Below the pieces are notes generated by a model. The model was not told the DNA's origin, searched no databases, and saw only the letters and a list, made by a program, of their open reading frames with translations. Of a stretch of DNA of 64,000 bases, positions 9,091 through 17,822 are shown piece by piece. Within the stretch, counting starts at the first letter, position 1. The number at the start of each line of letters is the position of its first letter. Source of the stretch: Caryophanon latum (lineage in GTDB: Bacteria; Bacillota; Bacilli; Bacillales_A; Planococcaceae); assembly GCF_001700325.1 (NCBI RefSeq), contig NZ_MATO01000012.1, positions 56,999-120,998 of the forward strand. The letters run 5' to 3'. Both the position numbers and the translations under genes were made by a program.

Positions 9091-9177
9091 ATGAAGCGCT
9101 TAGCAATTGTGTTATCCATCGTGGCCGCCCTATTTTTTTTAGTCGGCATTTATTATATCGTTACAGCATCAGTTTAA
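9091..9177 (+). CDS. 28-residue single-helix membrane miniprotein
   Basis: Encodes 28 residues beginning MKRLAIVLSIVAALFFLVG, one hydrophobic helix with a positive N-terminus, so probably membrane inserted with the N-terminus inside. It has a good ribosome binding site (GAGGTGATGAC before the ATG), starts nine bases after the DUF350 gene and is closed by a strong terminator. The context argues for a real gene, perhaps working with the DUF350 protein. I do not recognise the family. Confidence 0.6.
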   Translation: MKRLAIVLSIVAALFFLVGIYYIVTASV

Positions 9178-9183
9178 AAATGT

Positions 9184-9231
9184 AAGGCTGTGCTACACGT
9201 CGCATGTCGGCTTGTTGCACAGCCTTTTTTT
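9184..9231 (+). terminator. Terminator after DUF350 unit
   Basis: AAGGCTGTGC pairs with GCACAGCCTT, followed by seven T. The stem resembles the one at 1805-1846. Confidence 0.88.
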
Positions 9232-9392
9232 ATGCGTAACAGCGACATGAAGCGACCATTATGCACATAGAAAAAACTAAAATATTCTCTTAATTTCATT
9301 ATATTTCTGTTTTATGTTGGAAATTACAAGTTTTTTTATTATAATTAATAATAAGTAATACAAATGTGGATACGAGAGGGGATGGCAAAAGT

Positions 9393-11078
9393 ATGACAGC
9401 AAAACCTTGGTTGAAATGGTACCCAGCAGAAATTCCAGCAGAAGTGACGATTCCAGACGCACCACTACAGCATTATTTAACGGAGGCATATAAGAATGTG
9501 CCAAACAACATCGCCGTGCATTTTATGGGGAAGGAGCTAACGTACACCGAAATTTATACGTCCGCCCAAAAATTTGCGAATTATTTGCTTGCGCTCGGAC
9601 TTGAAAAAGGAGACCGTGTTGCGATCATGTTGCCGAATTGCCCACAGGCGGTTATCGCTTATTACGGAACGCTATATGCAGGTGGCGTCGTCGTGCAAAC
9701 GAATCCGCTATATACAGAGCGTGAATTGTCTTATCAAATGAAAGATGCCGGTGTGAAAATCATTTTAGGAATGGACATTTTATATCCGCGCATTACGAAA
9801 GTGCTCGCACAAACAGACATTGAGCATGTCATCGTCACAGCGATTAAAGATTACTTACCATTCCCGAAAAATTTAGTGTACCCGATTATGCAAAAGAAAC
9901 AGTACGGCTTTGCAGTGAACGTCGAGCATCGCGGGACGAATCATTTATTTACCGAAATTATGAAAACGGCAAGTGCGACACCGCCAAACATCGACGTTGC
10001 AACCGAGGATTTAGCGCTGCTGCAATATACAGGTGGAACGACAGGGTATCCAAAAGGCGTAATGCTGACACATCGCAACTTAATTGCGAATACGGAAATG
10101 TGCTCGGCTTGGATGTACAAATCAGAATACGGCAAGGAAAGCATACTCGGCATTTTGCCATTTTTCCACGTATACGGCATGACGACTGTATTAATTTTAG
10201 CGGTAAAAATAGGCGGCAAAATGATTTTACTACCGAAGTTCGACCTCGACACAGCACTGAAGACGATTGATCGCCAGGAGCCAACGTTGTTCCCCGGAGC
10301 ACCGACGATGTATATCGGTTTAATTTCACACCCGCTCATTAAAAAGTACAATTTATCATCGATTAAAGCGTGTTTAAGTGGCTCGGCTGCATTGCCGATC
10401 GAAGTACAGGAGCGCTTTGAGGAGTTAACTGGCGGCAAGCTCGTTGAAGGATACGGTTTAACAGAAACATCACCAGTCACGCATGCAAACTTAATTTGGG
10501 GAGAGCGCATTAACGGCTCAGTTGGTTTACCGTGGCCGAACACTGACTCAGCTATTTTTGCACCGGGTAGCACAGAACCACTGCCACCAGGAGAAATTGG
10601 TGAAATTGTCGTAAAAGGACCACAAGTAATGAAAGGCTACTGGAACCGCCCGGAGGAAACGGAAATGTCGTTTAAAGATGGATGGTTTTTAACCGGCGAT
10701 TTAGGTTACATGGATGAAGATGGCTTCTTCTACGTCGTCGATCGCAAGAAGGATATGATTATTGCAGGTGGCTTTAACGTGTACCCGCGTGAAGTGGAGG
10801 AAGTGCTATATGAGCATCCAGCGATTCAAGAATGTGTCGTCGTTGGCATACCAGATCCATATCGCGGAGAAACAGTAAAAGCATATGTTGTGTTAAAAGA
10901 AGGATATATCGCAACCGATGACGAATTGAATAAATATAGCCGTGAGAACTTGGCGGCATATAAAGTACCACGCACATACGAGTTCCGTACAGAGCTGCCA
11001 AAAACAGCAGTCGGCAAAATTTTACGACGTCAGCTCATTGAAGAAGAAAAGGAAAAGCAGCAACTTCAAGCGAACTAA
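9393..11078 (+). CDS. lcfA: Long-chain fatty-acid-CoA ligase
   Basis: Activates long-chain fatty acids to acyl-CoA with ATP, the entry to beta-oxidation. The AMP-binding motif YTGGTTGYPKGVMLTH lies near residue 212; VEGYGLTETSPV, TGDLGYMDEDGFFYVVDRKK and the C-terminal catalytic KTAVGKILRR are present. The 561 residues and KDYLPFPKN match B. subtilis LcfA closely. ATG 9393 is preceded by AGAGGGG. fadR, fadB and etfBA follow in the order of B. subtilis. About 160 bases of AT-rich leader lie upstream of the gene. Confidence 0.95.
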   Translation: MTAKPWLKWYPAEIPAEVTIPDAPLQHYLTEAYKNVPNNIAVHFMGKELTYTEIYTSAQKFANYLLALGLEKGDRVAIMLPNCPQAVIAYYGTLYAGGVVVQTNPLYTERELSYQMKDAGVKIILGMDILYPRITKVLAQTDIEHVIVTAIKDYLPFPKNLVYPIMQKKQYGFAVNVEHRGTNHLFTEIMKTASATPPNIDVATEDLALLQYTGGTTGYPKGVMLTHRNLIANTEMCSAWMYKSEYGKESILGILPFFHVYGMTTVLILAVKIGGKMILLPKFDLDTALKTIDRQEPTLFPGAPTMYIGLISHPLIKKYNLSSIKACLSGSAALPIEVQERFEELTGGKLVEGYGLTETSPVTHANLIWGERINGSVGLPWPNTDSAIFAPGSTEPLPPGEIGEIVVKGPQVMKGYWNRPEETEMSFKDGWFLTGDLGYMDEDGFFYVVDRKKDMIIAGGFNVYPREVEEVLYEHPAIQECVVVGIPDPYRGETVKAYVVLKEGYIATDDELNKYSRENLAAYKVPRTYEFRTELPKTAVGKILRRQLIEEEKEKQQLQAN

Positions 11079-11097
11079 AATAGTTTTGTAGAAATAG

Positions 11098-11126
11098 TTG
11101 ACATAACTGTGACGGAATAATATCAT
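11098..11126 (+). promoter_or_regulatory. Sigma-A promoter for fadR-fadB-etf
   Basis: TTGACA at 11098-11103 and TATCAT at 11121-11126 with a 17-base spacer. The FadR-like palindrome starts seven bases downstream, where a bound repressor would block transcription. Confidence 0.7.
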
Positions 11127-11132
11127 TAGAGC

Positions 11133-11152
11133 ATGAATGAATGGTCATTCAT
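11133..11152. promoter_or_regulatory. FadR operator
   Basis: Perfect palindrome ATGAATGA-ATGG-TCATTCAT, the form of the B. subtilis FadR box. A further half site, GTTCATTCATG, begins at 11160. It lies between the promoter and the fadR start, so it predicts autoregulation and control by long-chain acyl-CoA. Confidence 0.85.
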
Positions 11153-11199
11153 TTTAGAGCGTTCATTCATGTTTTAGATTGTAGTGGTGGTGAGCAGGT

Positions 11200-11784
11200 T
11201 TGAAAAATGACAAACCGAAGTATAGGCAAATTATCGACGCAGCCATCGTCGTCATTGCAGAAAATGGCTATCATCAGGCGCAAGTTTCGAAAATCGCGAA
11301 GCAAGCAGGGGTAGCTGATGGTACGATTTATTTATACTTTAAAAACAAAGAGGATATTTTAATTTCGGTATTTAGCGACAAAATGTCCGTCATTACGGAA
11401 TCGCTACAATATATTATTAAAACGGAGAGTAGTTCAACGGCCAAGCTTAGTCGCATGATCGAAAACCATTTTAATGTGCTCGCAAATAATGCGCATTTTG
11501 CGGTCGTTACACAAATCGAATTGCGTCAATCAAACAAAGCACTGCGCCAGAAAATTAATGCCATTTTAAAAGGCTATTTAATGTTGCTCGATGAAATTTT
11601 AATCGAGGGAATGGTATCAGGGGAATTTAATCCGGTAATGGACGTTCGCTTAGCGCGTTCCATGGTGTTTGGCACGATTGATGAAATTATTACGACGTGG
11701 GTAATGAACGAGCAGCGTTATGATTTGCTTGCATTAACGCCAAAAGTAAAAGATTTAATTTTACGAGGCTTACAAGCTACATAA
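11200..11784 (+). CDS. fadR: TetR-family fatty acid degradation regulator FadR
   Basis: A 194-residue TetR-type repressor. The N-terminal helix-turn-helix (VSKIAKQAGVADGTIYLYFKN, about residues 25-45) is typical; the C-terminal domain would bind long-chain acyl-CoA, which releases the protein from DNA in B. subtilis. The start is TTG at 11200 behind GGTGGTGAG. It lies between lcfA and fadB, as ysiA does in B. subtilis, and a matching palindromic operator is upstream. The gene ends 16 bases before fadB. Confidence 0.9.
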   Translation: MKNDKPKYRQIIDAAIVVIAENGYHQAQVSKIAKQAGVADGTIYLYFKNKEDILISVFSDKMSVITESLQYIIKTESSSTAKLSRMIENHFNVLANNAHFAVVTQIELRQSNKALRQKINAILKGYLMLLDEILIEGMVSGEFNPVMDVRLARSMVFGTIDEIITTWVMNEQRYDLLALTPKVKDLILRGLQAT

Positions 11785-11800
11785 AAAGGGTGTGGGAGAA

Positions 11801-12574
11801 ATGGAATTTTTACGTTGGTCAGTAGAGGACGGCGTTGCAATCGTGACGATTAATCGTCCGCCAGCGAATGCTCTTGCGCGTGCCATCATTCAAGAAATGG
11901 ATGAACTGCTTGATGTGTTAGCAAACGAGCAGGACGTTCGTGTCATTGTACTTCATGGTGAAGGTCGCTTTTTCTCAGCAGGGGCAGATATTAAAGAATT
12001 TACAGAAGTTTCATCGAGCGAGGAATTCACTAAATTAGCTCGTAAAGGGCAAATTGTCTTCGATCGCATGGAGTCATTTGAAAAACCAATTATTGCAGCG
12101 ATTCACGGTGCAGCACTTGGTGGCGGCTTAGAGCTTGCGATGGGCTGTCATATTCGTTACGTCACAAAATCAGCAAAGCTAGGCTTACCAGAATTAAACT
12201 TAGGCTTAATTCCAGGGTTTGGTGGCACGCAACGCTTACCACGCTTCGTCGGTGCAGCAAAAGCAGCTGAAATGATGTTTACAAGTGATCCAATCACGGG
12301 TGAAGAAGCGGTTCAATTTGGACTAGCAACTCGTGCCTTTGATGATGAGGAGCTATTGCCACAAACGATTGCCATTGCGAAAAAGATGGCATTGAAGAGT
12401 CCGATTGCGTTAGCTGCAGCGATTAAAGCGCTTCAGTACAGCAAAACAAGTCTTTTTGATGCAGGCTTACAAGCAGAGGCTGAAAGTTTCGGGCACGTTT
12501 TCACATCAGAGGATGCAAAAGAAGGCATTCAAGCATTTATTGAAAAAAGAAAACCGCAATTTAGCGGCAAATAA
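11801..12574 (+). CDS. fadB: Enoyl-CoA hydratase
   Basis: Hydrates trans-2-enoyl-CoA in beta-oxidation. A 257-residue crotonase-fold protein with the oxyanion motif HGAALGGGLELAMGC and both catalytic glutamates (in GLELA and in LGLPELNLGLIPG), then GGTQRLPR. ATG 11801 follows GGGTGTGGGAG. In B. subtilis the gene here is called fadB (ysiB). Cotranscribed with fadR and, most likely, etfB, 26 bases downstream. Confidence 0.93.
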   Translation: MEFLRWSVEDGVAIVTINRPPANALARAIIQEMDELLDVLANEQDVRVIVLHGEGRFFSAGADIKEFTEVSSSEEFTKLARKGQIVFDRMESFEKPIIAAIHGAALGGGLELAMGCHIRYVTKSAKLGLPELNLGLIPGFGGTQRLPRFVGAAKAAEMMFTSDPITGEEAVQFGLATRAFDDEELLPQTIAIAKKMALKSPIALAAAIKALQYSKTSLFDAGLQAEAESFGHVFTSEDAKEGIQAFIEKRKPQFSGK

Positions 12575-12600
12575 AATCGCTTCAGGGGGTCTGTAAAAGC

Positions 12601-13371
12601 ATGAACATTTTTGTATTAGTAAAACGTACATTTGACACAGAGGAAAAAATCGTTGTAAACGGTGGGAAAATCGACGAGGGCGGTGCTGAATTCATCATCA
12701 ACCCGTACGATGAATACGCAATTGAAGAAGCAATCCAAGTGCGCGATGCACAAGGTGGTACTGTAACAGTCGTGACAATCGGTGACGAGGAAGCAGAAAA
12801 ACAATTACGTACTGCGTTAGCAATGGGTGCAGATCAAGCTGTACTAATTAACTCTGAAGATTTAGATGACTTAGACCAATTCGGTGCTGCTCACATTATT
12901 GCACAGTACCTTAAAGATAAAGATGCAGATTTAATTTTAGCAGGTAACGTAGCGATCGACGGCGGCTCAGGTCAAGTTGGTCCACGTGTTGCGGATTTAT
13001 TAGGCATCAACTACGTAACAACAATTACAAACCTAGAAATTAACGGCTCAGACGTAACAATCGTACGTGACGTTGAAGGGGATTCAGAAACATTAACGAC
13101 GTCTTTACCATTATTAGTAACAGCTCAACAAGGTTTAAACGAGCCACGTTACCCATCTTTACCGGGCATTATGAAGGCGAAGAAAAAGCCTTTAGAAGAG
13201 CTTGAGCTAGATGATTTAGACATCGATGAAGATGATGTGGAAGTGAAAGTAGAAACAGTTGAAATCTACTTACCACCACAAAAAGAAGCAGGCCGCGTAT
13301 TACAAGGTGACTTAAAAGACCAAGTAAAAGAGCTTGTAAACTTATTACACTCAGAAGCAAAAGTAATTTAA
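12601..13371 (+). CDS. etfB: Electron transfer flavoprotein beta subunit
   Basis: A 256-residue protein that pairs with EtfA and passes electrons from acyl-CoA dehydrogenases to the quinone pool. It begins MNIFVLVKRTFDTEEKI and has the family signature near VDGGSGQVGPRVADLLG and the recognition loop region LPSLPGIMKAKKKP. Start preceded by AGGGGG. The gap to etfA is 77 bases and shows no terminator. Codon use is strongly biased toward A/T-ending codons, as for a highly expressed gene. Confidence 0.95.
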   Translation: MNIFVLVKRTFDTEEKIVVNGGKIDEGGAEFIINPYDEYAIEEAIQVRDAQGGTVTVVTIGDEEAEKQLRTALAMGADQAVLINSEDLDDLDQFGAAHIIAQYLKDKDADLILAGNVAIDGGSGQVGPRVADLLGINYVTTITNLEINGSDVTIVRDVEGDSETLTTSLPLLVTAQQGLNEPRYPSLPGIMKAKKKPLEELELDDLDIDEDDVEVKVETVEIYLPPQKEAGRVLQGDLKDQVKELVNLLHSEAKVI

Positions 13372-13448
13372 GCCTGTCATCCGTCTTGCATGGCGGTCAA
13401 CATTTCATTGAATCCATTTAAACGTAAGTACGAAAGGGGTAAATTTGC

Positions 13449-14417
13449 ATGTCAAAAGTGTTAGTGCTAGGAGAAGCTCGTGAAGGGGCTTTACGTAACG
13501 TATCATTCGAAGCAATTGCAGCAGGTAAAAAATTAGGGGATGAAGTAATCGGTCTATTAGTAGGGGACAAAGTAGCTGATTTAGCAAGCGAGTTAATCGC
13601 ATACGGTGCAGACCGCGTAATCACAGTGGAACACCCGAACTTAGCGCATTACACATCTGATGGTTATTCTCAAGCTGTATTAGCAGTAGTAGAGCAAGAA
13701 TCACCAAGTGCAATTGTATTCGGTCATACAGCAGTTGGTAAAGATTTATCACCAAAAGTAGCAAGCCGTTTACAAATCGGTTTAGTGTCAGATGTAACAG
13801 CGATTGAAGGAGAAGGTGCTGACGCAGTATTCGTTCGTCCAATCTACTCTGGTAAAGCATTTGAAAAAGTGAAAATCGCAGAAGGTACAGTATTCGTATC
13901 AATCCGTCCGAACAACATCGATCCGTTAGCAAAAGAAGCAGGTCGTTCTGGTGATGTATCAAGCGTATCAGTAGACGTTCAAAATTTACGTTCAATCATT
14001 AAAGAAGTTGTGCGTAAATCAACAGACGGCGTAGACTTATCAGAAGCGAAAGTTGTTGTCTCTGGTGGTCGTGGGGTGAAGTCAGAAGAAGGTTTCGCAC
14101 CATTAAAAGAGTTAGCTGACCTTTTAGGCGGTGCAGTAGGTGCTTCACGTGGCGCATGTGACGCAGAATATTGTGACTACTCATTACAAATCGGTCAAAC
14201 GGGTAAAGTCGTTACACCTGATCTATACATCGCAGCAGGTATTTCGGGCGCAATCCAACATTTAGCTGGTATGTCGAACTCGAAAGTAATCGTTGCAATT
14301 AACAAAGACCCAGAAGCAAACATTTTCAACGTAGCGGACTACGGTATTGTAGGCGACTTATTCGAAGTTGTACCTTTATTAATCGAAGAGTTCAAAGCGT
14401 TAAAAGTGAACGCATAA
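13449..14417 (+). CDS. etfA: Electron transfer flavoprotein alpha subunit
   Basis: A 322-residue FAD-binding subunit of the EtfAB dimer. The N-terminal alpha/beta domain is followed by the FAD domain with [43 protein letters not shown] and [11 protein letters not shown], all standard. ATG preceded by AAAGGGG. A hairpin terminator closes the fad-etf transcript directly downstream. Confidence 0.96.
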   Translation: MSKVLVLGEAREGALRNVSFEAIAAGKKLGDEVIGLLVGDKVADLASELIAYGADRVITVEHPNLAHYTSDGYSQAVLAVVEQESPSAIVFGHTAVGKDLSPKVASRLQIGLVSDVTAIEGEGADAVFVRPIYSGKAFEKVKIAEGTVFVSIRPNNIDPLAKEAGRSGDVSSVSVDVQNLRSIIKEVVRKSTDGVDLSEAKVVVSGGRGVKSEEGFAPLKELADLLGGAVGASRGACDAEYCDYSLQIGQTGKVVTPDLYIAAGISGAIQHLAGMSNSKVIVAINKDPEANIFNVADYGIVGDLFEVVPLLIEEFKALKVNA

Positions 14418-14424
14418 TACATTG

Positions 14425-14460
14425 CCCCGTTCGAAGCAGCCGTTTCGAATGGGGTTTTTG
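14425..14460 (+). terminator. Terminator after etfA
   Basis: CCCCGTTCGAA pairs with TTTCGAATGGGG, followed by TTTTTG. Confidence 0.88.
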
Positions 14461-14482
14461 TTTGTAGATTTTTAATGAGTGG

Positions 14483-14576
14483 GCAGGGAGCGTGTTGCGG
14501 CTCACGTTCCTGGGGCATGGAGGCGAACACGACGTTCGTCATGAAGGTAGTGCCACATGGACGTGGCGCTCCCTGC
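14483..14576. repeat. Interspersed repeat with perfect 10-bp inverted ends
   Basis: GCAGGGAGCG at the left and CGCTCCCTGC at the right are exact inverted repeats. The inner block GGCGAACACGACGTTCGTCA is shared, in reverse orientation, with copies at 8431-8646 and 23084-23275. No gene. Confidence 0.65.
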
Positions 14577-14655
14577 TACCATAATGCAGATTTGATTTCG
14601 GTTTGGCAGCTGAAAACAACTGGTTTAGCTAAATGAAAGTTGATAATCAACAGAC

Positions 14656-14829
14656 CTATATACAAGGTGATTGAAATTTAGAATGTGAACGAGGCTCGAA
14701 ACAAGAGGCGGACTCCTGCGGGAAAAGCGTGAGCGAGAGACTACAGGCTCGAGCCACGCCCGCGGAAAGCCTGCCTCGATGTGGAGAGCCGACGAACAAA
14801 ACGCTAAAATACATTCACCGTCTATATAG
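14656..14829 (+). mobile_element. MITE-like element, best copy
   Basis: A 174-bp element with terminal inverted repeats CTATATACAAGGTGATTG and CATTCACCGTCTATATAG (15 of 18 pairs). The core has AACAAGAGGCGGACTCCTGC, a GC-rich hairpin and GCCTGCCTCGATGTGGAGAG. It contains no transposase and must have used one elsewhere, if mobile. It is the match to the rnhC insertion. Confidence 0.75.
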
Positions 14830-14849
14830 AATACTATATTTAATTCGGA

Positions 14850-15014
14850 CATGTTCTGAAATAGAGGCGGCGACTTCTGCGGGAACAGCAAAAGTTCTTT
14901 TGCGACGAGTAATCGCAGGAGCACCGAGCCGAAAATCCATTTTTGGCGGCTTGTCCGACAAAAATTAGTTGAGGCCGTGCCCGCGAAAAGCGTCCGCCGA
15001 CATGAAAGAACATG
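14850..15014. repeat. Interspersed repeat (CATGTTCT/AGAACATG ends)
   Basis: Perfect 8-bp inverted ends CATGTTCT and AGAACATG enclose GAGGCGGCGACTTCTGCGGG and CCCGCGAAAAGCGTCCGCCG. It starts 20 bases after the neighbouring element and helps fill the 787-base gap between etfA and trxA, in which I see no gene. The copy at 5751-5806 is a shortened relative. Confidence 0.65.
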
Positions 15015-15204
15015 CAAATATTTATTTAACGAAAACAGGCAATCATTGAATTTCGTGAGCAACCTACTATTCATAAACGACAAACCGTGATAAACTTTTA
15101 AACGTTACATAAAGTGGTAACGAGCATATTGTTCGCCACTGTTAATTTATGCATGCTATACTACATGCATAGTTGTTATACACATATAAGGAGGCTATTT
15201 CATT

Positions 15205-15519
15205 ATGGCAATCGTAAACGGTACAGATCAAAACTTCGCACAAGAAATTTCACAAGGTACAGTATTAGTAGACTTTTGGGCTGCTTGGTGCGGACCTTGT
15301 AAAATGATTGCGCCAGTATTAGAAGAGTTAGACGCAGAAATTGGCAACGACGTAAAAATCGTAAAAGTGGACGTAGATAATAACCAAGCAACTGCTGGTG
15401 AATACGGCATTATGTCAATTCCATCATTATTATTATTCGTTGATGGTGAGTTAAAAGCAAAAACAGCTGGCTTCCAACCGAAAGAAGCATTAATCGAATT
15501 CATCGAAAACAACAAATAA
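15205..15519 (+). CDS. trxA: Thioredoxin
   Basis: A 104-residue cytoplasmic disulfide reductase with the active site WCGPCK near residue 28 and the conserved cis-proline region MSIPSLLLF. Start behind AAGGAGG. As in B. subtilis it lies between etfA and uvrC. Codon bias indicates high expression. A strong terminator follows. Confidence 0.97.
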   Translation: MAIVNGTDQNFAQEISQGTVLVDFWAAWCGPCKMIAPVLEELDAEIGNDVKIVKVDVDNNQATAGEYGIMSIPSLLLFVDGELKAKTAGFQPKEALIEFIENNK

Positions 15520-15527
15520 ATGATTTT

Positions 15528-15566
15528 TGTAGAAAAGATGCTCGTCGTCTTTTCTACATTTTTTTG
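15528..15566 (+). terminator. Terminator after trxA
   Basis: TGTAGAAAAGA pairs with TCTTTTCTACA around a GC-rich loop, followed by a run of T. Confidence 0.88.
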
Positions 15567-15591
15567 AGTTTCTTCTATTATATTGTAAGTG

Positions 15592-15639
15592 AAAAAAGGG
15601 TATGTGTACGTCGTTATGACGTTGCGCATACCCTTTTTT
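15592..15639. terminator. Second hairpin between trxA and uvrC
   Basis: AAAAAAGGGTATG and ACGTC pair with GACGT and CATACCCTTTTTT. It can terminate from either side and further separates trxA from uvrC. Confidence 0.75.
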
Positions 15640-15715
15640 CGTGTTCGTATCAATTAATGTTTTTCAAAACGGCAATCACGTATAATGGAGGAAACTGAAC
15701 ACATGAGGTGACAGC

Positions 15716-17506
15716 ATGAATGATTTGTTAAAGGCAAAGCTGGCTATTTTACCAGAGGAGCCAGGTTGTTATTTAATGAAGGACGAAAAAGGCACAATCA
15801 TTTATGTCGGCAAAGCGAAAGTGCTGAAAAACCGCGTGCGCTCGTATTTTACTGGGTCGCATGAAGGGAAAACGCAGCGCCTCGTGAGCGAAATTGTCGA
15901 CTTTGAATATATCGTAACAGGTTCGAACTTAGAGGCACTCATATTAGAGCTTAATTTAATTAAACTGCACGACCCGAAGTATAACGTGCTGCTAACGGAC
16001 GATAAAACGTATCCGTATTTAAAAATTACGAACGAGAAGCATCCGCGTCTACTCGTCGTGCGCAAAGTGAAAAAAGATCAGGCGAAATATTTCGGTCCGT
16101 ACCCGAACGGTTATGCGGCAGCGGAAACGAAAAAGCTGCTCGACCGCATGTTTCCGCTGCGCAAATGTACGACGATGCCTGCGCAAGTGTGCTTATATTA
16201 TCATATTGGACAATGTCTCGCTCCGTGTGTGCAAACAGTTGAAAAGGCACAGTACGATGAGCTCATTGGCAAAATGACAAAATTTTTAAACGGTGGGCAT
16301 GAGGACATTAAAGCGGAACTGTCGGCGAAAATGTTTGCGGCGGCTGAGAAGCTTGAGTTTGAGCGAGCGAAGGAGCTGCGTGACCAAATTGCGCACATCG
16401 ATACGATTATGGAAAAGCAAAAAATTACGTCCGGTGATGTGACAAATCGCGACGTATTTGGCTACGCGGTCGAAAAAGGCTGGATGTGCGTGCAAGTGTT
16501 TTTCGTGCGTCAAGGAAAAGTCATTGAGCGTGACGTATCGATTTTTCCGCTGCATCAAGATGTAGAGGAGGAGCTGCTTACATTTATCGGGCGTTTTTAT
16601 GAAAAGCCAGAGCATTTAAAACCAAAAGAAGTGCTCGTGCCAGCAATTGTCGATGCGGCAATTTTACAGCAGCTGCTCGATGTGAAGGTGTTACAGCCAA
16701 AGCGTGGTCATAAAAAGGAGCTCGTTGACATGGCGACGAAAAATGCCGACGTGGCGGTGCGCGAGAAGTTTCAATTAATCGAGCGGCAGGAGGAGCGGAC
16801 GTTCGGGGCGTGTGAAGAAATTGGGCAGGCGCTCGGCATTGCGACACCGCTGCGCATTGAAGCGTTCGATAACTCACATATGCACGGAGCGGACGGCGTT
16901 TCAGCGATGGTGACGTTTATTGACGGCAAGCCAGCGCGGAAGCTGTATCGAAAATATAAGCATCAGCACGTGGCGGCACATGACGATTACGGCGCGATGG
17001 CAGAAGTTATTCGTCGTCGCTATCGCCGCGTGCTGCGTGACAATTTGCCATTGCCTGATTTAATTATTATTGATGGCGGTAAAGGGCAAATGGCAGTGGC
17101 GCGCGATGTGTTAGAGCATGAGCTCGGTTTGTCGATTCCGATTGCGGGCTTAGCGAAAGATGACAAGCATAAAACGGCGCAGCTACTGTTCGGTGATCCG
17201 GCTGAAGTTGTGCCGATGAAGCGGACGAGCGACGGCTTTTATTTATTGCAGCGCGTGCAAGATGAAGTGCACCGCTTTGCGATTACGTTTTTACGTCAAA
17301 CGCATCAAAAGGGCGCGATACATTCAGTGCTTGATGATATTCCAGGTGTCGGACCGAAGCGAAAGCAGCAGCTACTGAAAGTGTTCGGCTCGGTGAAGAA
17401 AATTAAGGCGGCGACGGAGCTTGAATTAATGGAAGCGGACGTGCCGGCGAAAGTGGCGGAGCAAATTGTGCAATATTTTGCGCGTGACATTGAAGCGAAG
17501 TCGTAA
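15716..17506 (+). CDS. uvrC: Excinuclease ABC subunit C
   Basis: Makes both incisions in nucleotide excision repair. The N-terminal GIY-YIG nuclease domain ([19 protein letters not shown]) is followed by a Cys-rich stretch, the UVR motif ([17 protein letters not shown], about residues 201-220), the RNase H-like nuclease half ([30 protein letters not shown]) and C-terminal helix-hairpin-helix motifs ([13 protein letters not shown]). Length 596 is normal. ATG 15716 behind GAGGTGAC. No obvious LexA box is visible upstream. Confidence 0.96.
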   Translation: MNDLLKAKLAILPEEPGCYLMKDEKGTIIYVGKAKVLKNRVRSYFTGSHEGKTQRLVSEIVDFEYIVTGSNLEALILELNLIKLHDPKYNVLLTDDKTYPYLKITNEKHPRLLVVRKVKKDQAKYFGPYPNGYAAAETKKLLDRMFPLRKCTTMPAQVCLYYHIGQCLAPCVQTVEKAQYDELIGKMTKFLNGGHEDIKAELSAKMFAAAEKLEFERAKELRDQIAHIDTIMEKQKITSGDVTNRDVFGYAVEKGWMCVQVFFVRQGKVIERDVSIFPLHQDVEEELLTFIGRFYEKPEHLKPKEVLVPAIVDAAILQQLLDVKVLQPKRGHKKELVDMATKNADVAVREKFQLIERQEERTFGACEEIGQALGIATPLRIEAFDNSHMHGADGVSAMVTFIDGKPARKLYRKYKHQHVAAHDDYGAMAEVIRRRYRRVLRDNLPLPDLIIIDGGKGQMAVARDVLEHELGLSIPIAGLAKDDKHKTAQLLFGDPAEVVPMKRTSDGFYLLQRVQDEVHRFAITFLRQTHQKGAIHSVLDDIPGVGPKRKQQLLKVFGSVKKIKAATELELMEADVPAKVAEQIVQYFARDIEAKS

Positions 17507-17543
17507 GTGTGCTATAGTTTGAGTACATCTACTATATACAGTG

Positions 17544-17721
17544 ATGATAGAGGTGCAAAGGTTAACAGTACAGTATGGCAAGAGGTGAACAACCTCGCTC
17601 GTAGCTTACTCGAAAGGAACATTTGCCGAAGTGATGCGTAGTTTGTTCATACGTGTTGCTGGTTGTGCATTTAAGAGATGCATGACTGTCAGAAGTATTT
17701 TCTGGAGAGCTATCTCACATG
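17544..17721 (+). ncRNA. Lysine riboswitch (L-box)
   Basis: The leader of lysC has the conserved L-box blocks in order: GATAGAGGTGC, AGAGGTGAACAACCTC, GAAAGGAACATTTGCCGAAG, GTTGCTGGTTGTGCATTTAA, GATGCATGACTGTC and GGAGAGCTATCTCACAT. The first and last blocks pair as P1 (GATAGAGGTGC with a GAGCTATCTC-type strand). A rho-independent terminator follows at 17746, so lysine binding would stop transcription before lysC. Recognition is by conserved blocks; no covariance search was run. Confidence 0.92.
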
Positions 17722-17745
17722 CACGATTTTACAGTCGTCATGTAC

Positions 17746-17782
17746 AAAGAGACAGCAAAGGAATTTGCTGTCTCTTTTTTTA
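17746..17782 (+). terminator. Riboswitch-controlled terminator
   Basis: AAAGAGACAGCAAA pairs with TTTGCTGTCTCTTT and is followed by T residues, 40 bases before lysC. It is the expression platform of the lysine riboswitch. Confidence 0.9.
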
Positions 17783-17822
17783 GATAGTCTTTTCTGACAA
17801 TAGACAGAAAGGAAGTGGTATT

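Noticed and set aside
14625..15083. Minus-strand frame of 152 codons between etfA and trxA
   Set aside because: It is made of two interspersed repeats; similar frames appear by chance in other copies. No start signal.
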